Shown here: positions 32,336-42,680 of the stretch, piece by piece
Layout of the letters: every line of letters starts with the position of its first letter
Position numbering within the stretch: position 1 is the stretch's first letter
Assembly: GCA_937770485.1 (NCBI GenBank)
Contig: CALJHX010000016.1
Location: 40,943-104,942 of the forward strand
DNA from: an uncultured Verrucomicrobiae bacterium
GTDB taxonomy: Bacteria > Verrucomicrobiota > Verrucomicrobiia > Limisphaerales > UBA1096
Direction: 5' to 3'
DNA: 64,000 bases
Made by a program: the position numbers and the translations under genes
The notes under the pieces: model-generated
The model's input: only the letters and a program-made list of their open reading frames with translations
The model's database searches: none
Told to the model about the DNA's origin: nothing

Positions 32336-35113
32336 ATGATTCGAGTTGAACAGAATGAGCGTGACTATGTCTGCCATTTAAAGCCGAAACTATTCAGCTT
32401 GATCATGTCGCTACTGTTCGGCACCGCAATCTTGGCACTACCGCTTAACAGCATTGCGAAAACAGTCGCGACAAAGAAGCGTCCGGTTAATTTCAATCAG
32501 GCCATTAGCCCCATCCTCTCCAAGAATTGCCTGGAATGCCACGGTCCTGATGCCAATCAGCGTAAGGCTCGGTTGCGCCTGGATATTTATGATAAGGCAA
32601 TCTCGCCCCGCAAATCGAAGCCTGCCGCTATTCTTCCGGGGAACAGCGCTGAAAGCCTCCTGGTTGAGCGGATTACATCCAAAAATCCAGATGAGCGTAT
32701 GCCGCCGCCCGGGAATGGCCCCAAATTAAGTGAAATTGAGATCGAAACGCTCAAAACCTGGATCGATGAGGGCGCATCCTATCAACGACACTGGGCGTTT
32801 GAAACTGTGGCCGATCAACAACTGCCAAGAGTGAGGGATAACGCCTGGCCAAGTCAGTCGATGGACCACTTTATTCTGGCCAAACTCGAGCAGGTCGAAC
32901 TGGCTCCGGCAAGGCGAGCCAGTCGACGAACCTTGATTAGACGGGCATATCTCGACCTGATCGGCCTGCCTCCAACGCCAAAAGAAGTCAGGGCGTTTAT
33001 TGAAGACACATCACCGCAAGCATGGCAGCGGGTTGTGGAAAAATTACTCGCTCTTCCTTCATACGGGGAACGGTGGGGACGGCATTGGCTGGACGTGGCG
33101 CGCTACGCCGACTCGAACGGGAGCGATGAAAATCATGCCTACCCACACGCGCACCATTATCGCAACTATGTCATTGGCGCACTCAATCGTGACCTGCCAT
33201 ACGACGAGTTTCTATCTGAGCAAATTGCGGGTGATCTCCTCAACCACAAGGAAGGTTCCGATTCCAGAAGCGCGGCCCTGACCGCCACCGGCTTCCTTTC
33301 CATCGGGACCAAAATTCTTGCAGAACAGGATCCCGTGAAAAAAAGGGCAGACAGCATCGACGAACAGATTGATACATTCAGCAAGGCCATCCTTGGGCTC
33401 ACAATAAGCTGTGCTCGTTGCCACGATCACAAGTTTGATCCCATTCCGAGCAAGGACTACTACTCCCTGGCCGGAATCCTGCATAGCACCAATGTGAATG
33501 ATCAACCGATAGAAACCCCAGAGTTTCTTGCCGGAAAAAAAGCTTTCAAAAAGGTGTCCGAGACGCTCAAGAGTCGCCTTAAAGACGCAGAGAAAAAAAT
33601 TGAAGGTGTCCTTGATTCAGAAAACCGAAGCCAGTTACAGGCGGAAAAATTTGACCGTGGTAATGTTATTGTAGACAACGAAAATTACGGGAAAGGCATT
33701 GGGGTCATATCCGATCCCGGATCACAGAAAAATTTTGTGGAATACGATCTGACCTTCAAATCGCCGATGTTGCTCCAATTGGAACTTCGTTACGCCGCAG
33801 CATCTTCTAGACCAGGACGCATTCTGATGAATGGCAAGGTGATAAGGGAGAACGCGATGGCAAAAACGACCGGCGGATGGCTTCCGGAGCATCAACAGTG
33901 GCATTCAGAAGGCCTGTTCAAAATCACAGCCAAGCAGTTTACGCTGCGAATTGAGTCCGAACCCATGATGTCCCATATAGACCAGATACGCCTGACACCG
34001 CTTAAGGGAGATTCAAACGTATTGGAAATAGTGAATGCTGAAATCAGGGAATTAAACAAGCAACTGGCCGAGAAACAAAAGGCCGCACCAAAACCAAGAA
34101 TGGTCATGGCAGTAAAGGATGGAAAAATTCAGGATATCAAACTCCATGTTCGTGGCAGTCATCGGGACCTGGGAAACATGATTCCCAGGGGTGCTCCCAT
34201 TGGCTTTGGTTTCGAGGGCATCCCGGATATTCCCAAGGACCAAAGCGGTCGATTACAGCTGGCCAAATGGTTGGCTCGTCCCGATCACCCCCTAACAGCG
34301 CGGGTGATGGTAAACCGGGTCTGGCGGTGGCATTTTGGCCGGGGAATTGTTGCCACCCCAAACAATTTTGGTACAAAGGGGCAACGACCCACACACCCTA
34401 AGCTGCTGGATCACTTGGCATTAAAATTCATGCGATCGGGTTGGTCACTTAAGTCGCTGCACCGCGAAATTCTCAACTCCAGCACCTATCAGATGGCATC
34501 AAACGTGGAGAATCCAGCCGCAATGGAAAGGGATCCAAGCAATGTTTTACTCTGGAAAAGGGAGATGCGCCGGATGGAAGCCGAGGTTTTTCGGGATAGC
34601 TTGCTTCACCTCTCCGGTCGACTTCGATGGGCATTGGGTGGCGGGCCGATGGGGGTTAAATCGCAGGATCCGTCTCCAAAGGACTTGGCCAATAACCAGG
34701 GTTTCTATGAGAAAAACGATCGGCGGAGCGTCTATCTTCCGGTTGTTCGATCCAATGTTTATGATCTTTTGACCCTACTTGATTTCCCAAATGCGGCGAC
34801 ACCGGTCGGCAGCAGGGTTACCACAACGGTGCCAACCCAGGCGCTATTGATGATGAACGGGGATTATCTTATGAATGAATCCCGGAGCATCGCAAAAAAT
34901 TGGTTAAACGCCACTGACAAAGCCTTGAAACCCTCACTGAACCTGCTCTATGAAGCCTTATTGACGCGCTCCCCTACTCCTGATGAATTGGAGTGGGCTA
35001 AAGATTTTTTGGAGGATTTTTCGCCTGAAGATTCAGACCCGAACAAGACTGAATCGTGGAATGCCCTTTGTCACACCCTTGTGATGTCGAATGATTTTAT
35101 TCATGTGAGATGA
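32336..35113 (+). CDS. PSCyt1-DUF1549-DUF1553 (PSD1) cytochrome-like protein
   Basis: 925 residues. A hydrophobic export segment (about 20-41) is followed by a haem-type CLECH at residues 65-69 inside ILSKNCLECHGPDANQRKARLRLD, which matches planctomycete cytochrome C domain PSCyt1. DUF1549/PSCyt2 (about 160-370) contains YGERWGRHWLDVARYADSNG and a second CARCHDH. A divergent middle holds lectin-like strands. The C-terminal PSD1 (about 640-910) has RVMVNRVWRWHFGRGIV and FPNAATPVGSRVTTTVPTQ. Such proteins pair with DUF1501 partners and are thought to take part in degradation of complex carbon; the biochemical role is unknown. The DUF1501 gene follows after 15 bases. Confidence 0.92.
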   Translation: MIRVEQNERDYVCHLKPKLFSLIMSLLFGTAILALPLNSIAKTVATKKRPVNFNQAISPILSKNCLECHGPDANQRKARLRLDIYDKAISPRKSKPAAILPGNSAESLLVERITSKNPDERMPPPGNGPKLSEIEIETLKTWIDEGASYQRHWAFETVADQQLPRVRDNAWPSQSMDHFILAKLEQVELAPARRASRRTLIRRAYLDLIGLPPTPKEVRAFIEDTSPQAWQRVVEKLLALPSYGERWGRHWLDVARYADSNGSDENHAYPHAHHYRNYVIGALNRDLPYDEFLSEQIAGDLLNHKEGSDSRSAALTATGFLSIGTKILAEQDPVKKRADSIDEQIDTFSKAILGLTISCARCHDHKFDPIPSKDYYSLAGILHSTNVNDQPIETPEFLAGKKAFKKVSETLKSRLKDAEKKIEGVLDSENRSQLQAEKFDRGNVIVDNENYGKGIGVISDPGSQKNFVEYDLTFKSPMLLQLELRYAAASSRPGRILMNGKVIRENAMAKTTGGWLPEHQQWHSEGLFKITAKQFTLRIESEPMMSHIDQIRLTPLKGDSNVLEIVNAEIRELNKQLAEKQKAAPKPRMVMAVKDGKIQDIKLHVRGSHRDLGNMIPRGAPIGFGFEGIPDIPKDQSGRLQLAKWLARPDHPLTARVMVNRVWRWHFGRGIVATPNNFGTKGQRPTHPKLLDHLALKFMRSGWSLKSLHREILNSSTYQMASNVENPAAMERDPSNVLLWKREMRRMEAEVFRDSLLHLSGRLRWALGGGPMGVKSQDPSPKDLANNQGFYEKNDRRSVYLPVVRSNVYDLLTLLDFPNAATPVGSRVTTTVPTQALLMMNGDYLMNESRSIAKNWLNATDKALKPSLNLLYEALLTRSPTPDELEWAKDFLEDFSPEDSDPNKTESWNALCHTLVMSNDFIHVR

Positions 35114-35128
35114 TTAAACTGGCTAGTC

Positions 35129-36619
35129 ATGAGGTTCCATAACATCAAACAAAATGAATATTTATCATCAATGAACCGGCCTTATTCACGACGGACACTG
35201 CTACAGCAGATGTGCCTTGGGTTTGGCGGAGTCGCCTTGCAGGGACTGATGCCAAATTCCGCTCATGCCACTCGGACAGGGACAGCATCAAATTCTCCAC
35301 TGGGACCGAAACAACCCCATATTCGGGCTAGAGCCAAGCGGGTTATTTTTCTCTTCATGCATGGAGGCCCTTCACACGTGGATCTGTTCGACTACAAGCC
35401 GCGCCTGTACAAGGAGCACAACAAACCACTTCCCTTCAAGGAGCGCGAAGTCCAGTTTGCAAATCGGGCCAATATCATGAAACCGCCCTGGGACTTCCGA
35501 CAAGTAGGCGCATCCGGGCAATGGATGTCGGAGTTATGGGAACATCTCCCGGGAGTCTCAGATGAATTGTGTGTCATCAATTCCGTGTGTGAAACAAATG
35601 TCGCTCATGGCGGAGCTTGCATGAAAATTCACTGCGGCGATGAGGCATTCCTTCGTCCCAGCATGGGCTCATGGGTCAGTTACGGCCTGGGAACGGAAAG
35701 TGACAACCTTCCCGGCTTTATCACCATTTGCCCCACCACCCTTCATGGAGGAGTGAATAATTTTGGAGCAGCATTCCTCCCGTCAAGGCATCAGGGAGTT
35801 CCATTGGGCGCACCTGGTTATCCCAACACATTGGCCAAGGATGCCAAGTTCAACTACATGACCAACAATTCTTTGAGCCCGCGCCAGCAGAAGTTGCAAC
35901 TGGAGCTACTACGTAAATTGCACGAACGGAACCAGTCAGATTCAACAATTAACGAAGCCTTGGAAGCTCGAATTCAGTCGTTCGAACTTGCCTTTCGCAT
36001 GCAGACGCAGGCCCCGGAGGTAACCGATCTCTCAGGAGAATCTGAGATCACACGGAAACTCTACGGCATGGACGACTCAAAGACCGAAAATTTCGGGCAG
36101 ATGTGCCTGCTCGCGCGGCGCTTCGCAGAAAGGGGTGTTCGTTTCATTCAGGTCAGTCATGCCCACAGCCTTCCATTCAATAACGAGCAATGGGATCAAC
36201 ATTCCCACTTGGAAAAAGGTCATTCAATTAACGTTCGACAAATCGACAAGCCGATCACGGGATTGATTCGTGACTTGAAACGTCTTGGCATGCTTGAAGA
36301 TACACTGGTTCTTTGGGGAGGTGAATTCGGTCGAACGCCAACCGCCCAGGCAGGAGGTGGTGAGCGTGGGCGGGATCATCACCCGGACGGCTTCACGGTC
36401 TGGATGGCGGGCGGCGGGGTCAAGGGAGGTTTTCGCTACGGTGCAACCGATGAATATGGATACCATGCCGTCGAGGATCGAATGACCATTCACGATCTGC
36501 ATGCGACATTATTGCACATCATGGGACTGGACCACACCCAGTTGACGTTCGAACATGCCGGTAGGGATTACCGCCTGACCGATGTCTATGGCGAAGCCGC
36601 AACAAAGATTCTTGCTTGA
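35129..36619 (+). CDS. DUF1501 (sulfatase-fold) protein, Tat-exported
   Basis: 496 residues, or 482 if the ATG at 35171 (MNRPYSRRTLLQQ) is used, which places a twin-arginine SRRTLLQ right at the start. The DUF1501 pattern is plain: RVIFLFMHGGPSHVDLFDYKP, HGGACMKIHCGDEAF..PSMGSWVSYGLG, ARRFAERGVRFIQV, LVLWGGEFGRTP and GRDHHPDGFTVWMAGGGVKGG. The fold is alkaline-phosphatase-like and the final HAGRDYRLTDVYGE is standard. Partner of the PSD1 gene just upstream. Confidence 0.92.
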   Translation: MRFHNIKQNEYLSSMNRPYSRRTLLQQMCLGFGGVALQGLMPNSAHATRTGTASNSPLGPKQPHIRARAKRVIFLFMHGGPSHVDLFDYKPRLYKEHNKPLPFKEREVQFANRANIMKPPWDFRQVGASGQWMSELWEHLPGVSDELCVINSVCETNVAHGGACMKIHCGDEAFLRPSMGSWVSYGLGTESDNLPGFITICPTTLHGGVNNFGAAFLPSRHQGVPLGAPGYPNTLAKDAKFNYMTNNSLSPRQQKLQLELLRKLHERNQSDSTINEALEARIQSFELAFRMQTQAPEVTDLSGESEITRKLYGMDDSKTENFGQMCLLARRFAERGVRFIQVSHAHSLPFNNEQWDQHSHLEKGHSINVRQIDKPITGLIRDLKRLGMLEDTLVLWGGEFGRTPTAQAGGGERGRDHHPDGFTVWMAGGGVKGGFRYGATDEYGYHAVEDRMTIHDLHATLLHIMGLDHTQLTFEHAGRDYRLTDVYGEAATKILA

Positions 36620-36639
36620 ATCACTGCACTTGGCCAATC

Positions 36640-36936
36640 GCAACAAAAAAATCTGCGGTGAACCTGATTCAGTCCCTGTCCCACCATGGCCAAGGGGTGG
36701 CCCTTGGGATACTGAAACCCAACCTCACTTGCCTTCATGGACGAGGCATGTCCGTCAACGAACAACATCATGAACCGACCCCCCATGCCGGTTCACGATC
36801 CGTGAGGGGGCAACGGTTACTTTCCATTTGTCTGGATCCCGCTCGTTTGAGTTTTCAATGATGGCAGCGCCAGCAAGGTGAACCGTCTCCACCGGGTGTT
36901 TCACATCGTCGCACCTGATGACGTGCCACAGCTGGG
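36640..36936 (-). pseudogene. Remnant of an H-X9-DG pseudopilin
   Basis: The minus strand codes QLWHVIRCDDVKHPVET and DPDKWKVTVAPSRIVNRHGG. After a one-base shift in a run of six C (36779-36784) it continues RFMMLFVDGHASSMKA. The HGGRFMMLFVDGH segment is the H-X9-DG ending of verrucomicrobial prepilins. No start or prepilin N-terminus is present, and the 3' end runs into the DUF1501 gene. The frameshift sits in a homopolymer, so a sequencing error there cannot be excluded, but the missing 5' part is real. Confidence 0.5.
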
Positions 36937-37016
36937 ATCGTCAGATACTTAATTCATGGTTGTTCAACTCGATTCCAAAACCCTGCTGACGCTGAACCGA
37001 GGGGCATTGAACCGAT

Positions 37017-37272
37017 TCACCTCCGCCGGGCGGTCCATCGCACGGCATTTTGCACGAGACGATTAAGGTCATCCGTGGATTCTGGATGCGGACTGATACA
37101 CAGGACCCGGCCGTTGCCGTATTCACCGACGATGACAGCGGGGGGGTTCACCATGGTACCCTCCTGCGGCTTGTACTTGGACACCTCGCTTCGGTAATTT
37201 GACAGGGAACGAAAGTTGACGAGCCCCCCCTGGCTGAAGCTCCGAACTGCGTTGTTATAATTCCTGAACGGA
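37017..37272 (-). pseudogene. C-terminal remnant of a glutamine-amidotransferase-like protein
   Basis: An open minus frame without start ends at 37017. It codes YKPQEGTMVNPPAVIVGEYG, NGRVLCISPHPEST and LNRLVQNAVRWTARRR. The VGEYGNGRVLCISPHPE segment matches the end of class-I amidotransferase/BPL_N-like domains (G-x-GRV-x-x-x-SPHPE). With the adjacent pseudopilin remnant it shows that 36.6-37.3 kb is decaying DNA. Confidence 0.45.
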
Positions 37273-37304
37273 GTAAGTTGGAATACCCGATCTTCTCTCG
37301 ACCG

Positions 37305-39149
37305 TCAGCGTCTTGTGCCCCTGCTGCGGTCTCCTCCAAAGTTAAACCCGCCCCGGCTTTCATTTATATTCATCTTTAATGTACCAGCAACGGAACCCCC
37401 CTCATCCATTTCAGCTTCACTCAGTTTGAATGCACCATCTAGGGTCTTCATTGACATGAACCTGCCGAACCCAAATTCGTTTTGATCCTCATCGGCATTT
37501 AACACCGTCAGGGAACCTTGGAATGGCACGTCCTTTTTCCCGGATTCAAAGTCCTTACGGTTGATTGTCAGCGTTATTTTCACCTGTTGACTCTTATCTT
37601 CACTGACACCCTGAAAAGTAATAGTTGGATTTAGTTTCTGTGTTTGTTCAGAACGTCCCCTACCCCTTCCCCCAAACCTTCTCCGAGGTTCCTCAGGTTG
37701 ACCTAAAACTCCCAGACTGGAAAAAGTCACTTGTTCGCCATTAAGCGTAAGCTCAAGCTCGGCTTTGCCTAGGCCATTGACGTCCCTCAAACGTTCACTT
37801 TTCCAAGCGGTATCAAACCATCCTTTTAATTTTCCGATTTCGACGGAATATCTTGGGATCCTCGGATCATTTTGAACTTGGACAGGCCAATCCTGAAGTT
37901 CTGATTCGATACTGGAACGTCGATCTTCAACGAATTCAATCAATCGGCTGATACCCTGATCTATACGGTCCTGTCGGGGATGAAGGTGATCCTGGGTCAA
38001 AGCGTGGATACGTTTCACGTCATCTTTGATTTCCTCCTCTCTCCATACATCAATTAAGATATCCTCCAGTGCCGCCTTGTAACGGTTGCGAACCCCCTCG
38101 AGTTGAAAGAGGCGATTGGCGAGCATACTCTGCGTATAAACTGATTTTGGTTCATTGCCATCTCCTCTGAATCGACTAAATGGCCCCCTACTCTCGGTAA
38201 AAGCACCGTCCGCACCCCATGGCATAAAATGGAATCGCATGTCATCCTTAGGACTAGCGTAAGCATAATAATTATTTTGATTGTTGGTGTAGCCATCCCA
38301 AAAACCAAGAAGACTCTCCATTGCCCAGAACTTGATAAACTGGTCGACGTTGACGTACTTCTCCGCCTTGGCCAAGTTGAAGCTCTCCTTGGTCTCAAGG
38401 ATCTGAGCGAGTTTTTTTGACTGAGTCCGATCTTTCTCAGTGCGCTTGTTCTTGGCTTCGATATTTTCAACTGCTTTCGGATAAAAATCAGCGATTGTAC
38501 CCTCATAGAGCTCACCTGAATAGTCTTCAAAATGCTGTTTAATGAATGGGGTCCTTACTGATTCAATATGGGTATAGACCCCAAGATACTCTTCATTAAC
38601 GGTTACTTTTGCATAGCTAACCCTTGGGGCGGGGATGCCCGCTTTATTAAAAAGCTTGTAAGTGAGATATTGGCTGGCAAGTGATTCGTCTTGTACATTG
38701 TTGTTGAGGGTAAGACGGTCGAGTCCTGCAACTGGGGATTGATCCAGGTATTCATCAAATTTCACCTTTATGGATGGACGCTCCGGATTTAATGAACCTA
38801 TGAACCCCTTGGTTCGTACGCCTACGCTTGAGATCGTATTACCATCGATAGTGATATCTGCCTTGTACAAGTTGAAACGATTGCCACTTGAACGGCTACC
38901 ACCAAATATGCGACCGAATCCTCCATTGCCTCTATCGCTTTCTTTACGAAGTTTGCTCCAGTCAGATGGCAACATTCTAATCTGAATTTCAAGAAGATGA
39001 TCGGAGCGGAAAAGATCATCAACCTTCAGCTCTACTCCTATCGCAGAGTTCAGACAAGCCACCATAGCGATCATTAAAGCCAGGCTCGTTGCGAAAAAAC
39101 CTGATATCTTATTTCCATTACAACTTTGCTTTTTACTATTGGTCATCAT
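37305..39149 (-). CDS. CotH-family kinase-like protein, secreted
   Basis: 614 residues from ATG 39149 or 39146; a hydrophobic export segment follows (ISGFFATSLALMIAMVACLNSAIG). The longer frame upstream passes through a tRNA-like fragment and is unlikely. CotH blocks: VGVRTKGFIGS..RPSIKVKFDEY, LTLNNNVQDESLASQYLTYKL, YLGVYTHIESV and FMPWGADGAF. CotH proteins are atypical protein kinases of spore coats and surfaces. The end is Gly/Arg-rich (RRRFGGRGRGRSEQ and a terminal DRSRGTRR). Contains TTGGCCAA at 38368. Confidence 0.87.
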   Translation of the reverse strand: MMTNSKKQSCNGNKISGFFATSLALMIAMVACLNSAIGVELKVDDLFRSDHLLEIQIRMLPSDWSKLRKESDRGNGGFGRIFGGSRSSGNRFNLYKADITIDGNTISSVGVRTKGFIGSLNPERPSIKVKFDEYLDQSPVAGLDRLTLNNNVQDESLASQYLTYKLFNKAGIPAPRVSYAKVTVNEEYLGVYTHIESVRTPFIKQHFEDYSGELYEGTIADFYPKAVENIEAKNKRTEKDRTQSKKLAQILETKESFNLAKAEKYVNVDQFIKFWAMESLLGFWDGYTNNQNNYYAYASPKDDMRFHFMPWGADGAFTESRGPFSRFRGDGNEPKSVYTQSMLANRLFQLEGVRNRYKAALEDILIDVWREEEIKDDVKRIHALTQDHLHPRQDRIDQGISRLIEFVEDRRSSIESELQDWPVQVQNDPRIPRYSVEIGKLKGWFDTAWKSERLRDVNGLGKAELELTLNGEQVTFSSLGVLGQPEEPRRRFGGRGRGRSEQTQKLNPTITFQGVSEDKSQQVKITLTINRKDFESGKKDVPFQGSLTVLNADEDQNEFGFGRFMSMKTLDGAFKLSEAEMDEGGSVAGTLKMNINESRGGFNFGGDRSRGTRR

Positions 39150-39212
39150 AGCTAAATTAAGATAGCAACTACACAGACACAGAAGGTGACAACGTTTACA
39201 AAAAAACGCCAA

Positions 39213-39247
39213 GTTATGATCCTGACGAACCACCGGGCTGCTCCACC
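39213..39247. repeat. Partial copy of tRNA-fMet (possible att remnant)
   Basis: These 35 bases match 58105-58139 of the intact tRNA-fMet gene at 32 positions, in the same orientation. They cover the D arm and anticodon arm on the 5' side. The acceptor stem and T arm are absent, so this is not a working tRNA. Together with the tRNA it flanks the 39.2-58.1 kb region as a direct repeat. Confidence 0.6.
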
Positions 39248-39511
39248 TGGTAACCCTCAAACCGCGAGTATTGTTGGCACTGATCAAGTTATCCACACTG
39301 GTCCAGTGCTTTCGTTAGTCTGGACGGGTTGATTATTTGCTCAATGTCGTAGAGTAAGTCAATGCTGCAACATAGGGAGGGCAAAGGCGGCATGGTAAAC
39401 TTCATTGAACTGTTTGTGGCACGGATTTGTTCGTTGGCACATTGAGGGCCGAGTGGTTGCAAAAAAAAGCAAAGCAGAAAAATGAAAAAAACTAAGTAGT
39501 CGAACGGGCGG
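39248..39511. other. Intergenic region between the two CotH genes
   Basis: No coding signal or hairpin recognised; upstream region of the 37.3-39.1 kb gene and downstream of the next. Confidence 0.4.
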
Positions 39512-42500
39512 TTACGGATTCTTTTTTAGTCGAAAGAAACGGCAGATGTTTGGCTTGGCGTTCAGCGGAATCAGCAGTTGGTCACCAGCGACAGCTGCCT
39601 CTTCGACCGGAGTCCACTGCCGAAGATTCGCGGATGACTCAACGGCGTAGCCACCTGCGACGGCACCGGTCACTTTCAGGGCGAGGTTGCCCTTGGCATC
39701 GAGCACCGGAGCGGCAAGCACGAGTCGGAATTGGTCAAGCACAGCACTGTTGGCGCTGCCGGGGGTACCAAGGCGCCTGACTGACGGCGCCCAATCTTCG
39801 TGGCTACCCTCATGGCCAATGTCATCGACTCGTTCCAACGTGAAGCCGGAGCCGTCCGGCTCGCTTGGCCAAGGGCTTTTGTCATCGTACTCAACTTGAT
39901 CGACCAACGCGCCAGCGGCATCGTAGAGAAACAAACGATCGCCGCCGTTACCTAGTCCGAACTGGAACGGGCCAAGTGGCATGATACCCGGGAAAACTTG
40001 CTTGAAACTCGATGGTTCTCGGGCCACGACAACGTGGCCGTTGGGTGGAATGGTGGCTCGCGATGAGAACACATAATGTCCTCGGTCGGCCTCATCAGTC
40101 AAGGTCCAGCCATCTAGCGTAACCGCTGTTGTCCCCGGGTTGTGCAACTCCAGCCAATCGCCGGGATTTTGTTTACTGGACGGGTTGTAGTTAATTTCGT
40201 TGATGACTACTTTGGGAGACGTCAACTCGATCGGCTCAAAGCGGACCGATACGGCCTGTGCCTGCCTTGGGTTTATCTGTAGTTCGACTTTCGTCGACGA
40301 GACATCGCCGCTCCACCCCACAAAGCGATAGCCTCGATTTGGCATTGCGGCCAGTCGGACCGGCACATCGTCAAAGTACACTCCGCTCCAGGGAAATTCC
40401 CCAAGCATCAGTGAGTTGATTCGCACCTTGCCTCTAACCGGCTGATTGTTTTGGATTGTAAGTGTTCGCTGCCCCGCCAACTGGAAATGATCCATCAAAT
40501 CCAGGCGGAGCTTTTGTGGGCGATCACGGGCGAAATCACGCATCACGTTGAGGTGCTTTTCCCAGTCGGGCATCTTTCCATCCCATCGATCCAGATTCTC
40601 CTTCATCTCAGGACGGATCATTGTCTGAATTAAGTCGATTTTTTTTAGTACCATTTCGGACTGGAATCGGCTGTTCAGGAAATCAGCGCAGCGATTGATG
40701 AAGTCGGTCCTGAACTCTTCGTTTCGGAGCAGGGTACGCAGGAGGAATGTCCTCTTGGAACCGTTGGGCCACTCTCTGGACTTCGTGTGGTCCGTGAGAA
40801 ACTCAAACATGTTGTCGTAGTCGGAATAATCCCGGCGCATGGCCGAAATATAATTGTCGGGATTCCACAGGTTGAAACCGTAATCCTGGTCAAACAACAT
40901 CCACCTCCATCGCGTACCAGTCGTCTGCTCCTTCCAGCACTTGATATTACCTATGTCGAAGTTCTGAAAATACGCGACGGAGATCTGATGCGTAATAAAG
41001 TTGTCGGTGTCCATCAGGGTCTGGATTTTCCGATAGACTTTTTCCTTCAACTTTACCGAGAAGCGTGTCTCCTTTTGGATGTAATTAACCATGTAGTTGT
41101 AGTCCTTCAGACTTCCCTTCACCAGACCCGAGTGCGATTCAATGATATTCAACTTATCAGGATTCACTTCATGATGCGATGCAATGTAATGTTCACTCAT
41201 CTTTTCCCGCAGATTGTACAGGCCAAAATATTCCCCGTTGATGTACACAATAGCGGGACGATATGCCTGCGTTTCCAGGTCCGCTCCCTCCAGCAATCTG
41301 TGCATCAACGCGTCCCGGAACAGCGTATAGCTTCCATCGGTGAAATAGGTTCTGACATGATGTGACCCCGGGTTGTCATTGCCTGAGGTTCTGATGGTAA
41401 AGGATTCGTAACCATCGACATTTTCTCCAGGGAAAAGCTCATAATCGAGTCGACCTGAGCCGTGCTTTCTTCTCAAAAAAACGGCAAATGATTTTTGTGG
41501 ATAGCCCTTGGACCAACCACCAAACATCTTCAATCCAGCATCCATGTTGAAGCCAACCACCCCATCCGACTCAAACAGGGTGACATTTGCCGGTAATTCA
41601 ATATCCTTCCAGAAATTGGCCCCGTAATAAGGAAAACTGGAACTTGCAGACGGACCCTTAGCATACATGCCAGTAGCCGCATTAAACATCCTTTTGGGAT
41701 CAACACTGATCGAGACCACTGGCAGATTGTGGGTCTTCTTGATGAAGTATGTCTCTGTTCGGGTCCTGCTTTGATTAGTGACAAGGCCAAAATTTCGGGC
41801 TCGCAGGATTGTCGTTTTGGTCAACAGAATAGGTCCGATGTACCGCTTCGACTGTTTGCTGGGGACACTTCCATCGAGCGTATAACGAATCGAGCCAAGT
41901 TTGGGTCCATTGATTATTTCGATGCTTTGGGAAGCCTTATAAAAACCACCCGAAACTGAAAACTCCGGCATCTCCAGAAAAAGGTTTTTTTTTGCATAAA
42001 CATTGGACTGGGACGGTGTCGAGTTTTTCGCCGTGTACCAGTTAGCCTTGCCGTCTGGTTGCCGCCCGATGGCTTCGTCCGCGGCCAGTGGACCAAGCGC
42101 AATGCGATCCACCAGTTTCCCTGAAGGATCAAACAAATGAAGGATTTCCCCGCTTGAATTGATCCGAAAACCAGCATGAAACTCGTCGACCGTCTCTGGA
42201 GGGGCTTTCCCTGAAGCAAAGATCACAAGGAATCCACCGGGCTCGATAATTGTCATGCCGAACTTCCACTTGGCAGAGTCTGTGGCATCGTCGGTGAGGC
42301 TATAGCCATTCAGATTGATTTCGGCATCAGAGCCGTTGAACAACTCGATCCAGTCCGGGAAATCCCCGGCATAGTCGGCCATTGATGAATCGTTGTTGCT
42401 GACCACCTCGTTGATGACAAGGTTACCGGCAATTAAAGCTGTGTTCTCCCAAAGTACGGAAGTACTCAGCAGCAATATGGCTAAGCTATTTTTCGAAAGA

Positions 42501-42580
42501 ATAACCTCCATCACTCTCATCGGCTGATTCAGAATTTGAGTGAATCCAAGTGACGTAGAGTTTGACGCTTGCCGAGCCAT
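39512..42580 (-). CDS. Lamin-tail/CotH multidomain secreted protein
   Basis: About 1002-1022 residues, depending on whether the ATG at 42580 or 42520 is used; a hydrophobic export segment follows (SLAILLLSTSVLWENTALIAG). A lamin-tail domain (about 53-165) has LVINEVVSNNDSS and DFPDWIELFNGSD. A chitobiase-C-like strand pair has RYTLDGSVPS. The CotH core (about 290-650) contains YINGEYFGLYNLREKM and WRWMLFDQDYGFNLW. A second lamin-tail domain (about 790-905) has KVVINEINYNPSS and GDWLELHNPG. The end is a short module (ESSANLRQWTPV ... CRFFRLKKNP) similar to the C-terminus of the 1-1.3 kb ankyrin protein. Probably cell-surface; substrate unknown. Confidence 0.87.
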   Translation of the reverse strand: MARQASNSTSLGFTQILNQPMRVMEVILSKNSLAILLLSTSVLWENTALIAGNLVINEVVSNNDSSMADYAGDFPDWIELFNGSDAEINLNGYSLTDDATDSAKWKFGMTIIEPGGFLVIFASGKAPPETVDEFHAGFRINSSGEILHLFDPSGKLVDRIALGPLAADEAIGRQPDGKANWYTAKNSTPSQSNVYAKKNLFLEMPEFSVSGGFYKASQSIEIINGPKLGSIRYTLDGSVPSKQSKRYIGPILLTKTTILRARNFGLVTNQSRTRTETYFIKKTHNLPVVSISVDPKRMFNAATGMYAKGPSASSSFPYYGANFWKDIELPANVTLFESDGVVGFNMDAGLKMFGGWSKGYPQKSFAVFLRRKHGSGRLDYELFPGENVDGYESFTIRTSGNDNPGSHHVRTYFTDGSYTLFRDALMHRLLEGADLETQAYRPAIVYINGEYFGLYNLREKMSEHYIASHHEVNPDKLNIIESHSGLVKGSLKDYNYMVNYIQKETRFSVKLKEKVYRKIQTLMDTDNFITHQISVAYFQNFDIGNIKCWKEQTTGTRWRWMLFDQDYGFNLWNPDNYISAMRRDYSDYDNMFEFLTDHTKSREWPNGSKRTFLLRTLLRNEEFRTDFINRCADFLNSRFQSEMVLKKIDLIQTMIRPEMKENLDRWDGKMPDWEKHLNVMRDFARDRPQKLRLDLMDHFQLAGQRTLTIQNNQPVRGKVRINSLMLGEFPWSGVYFDDVPVRLAAMPNRGYRFVGWSGDVSSTKVELQINPRQAQAVSVRFEPIELTSPKVVINEINYNPSSKQNPGDWLELHNPGTTAVTLDGWTLTDEADRGHYVFSSRATIPPNGHVVVAREPSSFKQVFPGIMPLGPFQFGLGNGGDRLFLYDAAGALVDQVEYDDKSPWPSEPDGSGFTLERVDDIGHEGSHEDWAPSVRRLGTPGSANSAVLDQFRLVLAAPVLDAKGNLALKVTGAVAGGYAVESSANLRQWTPVEEAAVAGDQLLIPLNAKPNICRFFRLKKNP

Positions 42581-42680
42581 CCTTGATGAGAAGAGGCTTT
42601 TAGCCTATGGGATGTTGGGGGTATAGAGGTGACAAACTCATTCGTATCCATGCGGTATTATGGTCTTAAAGCAGCTTTGC

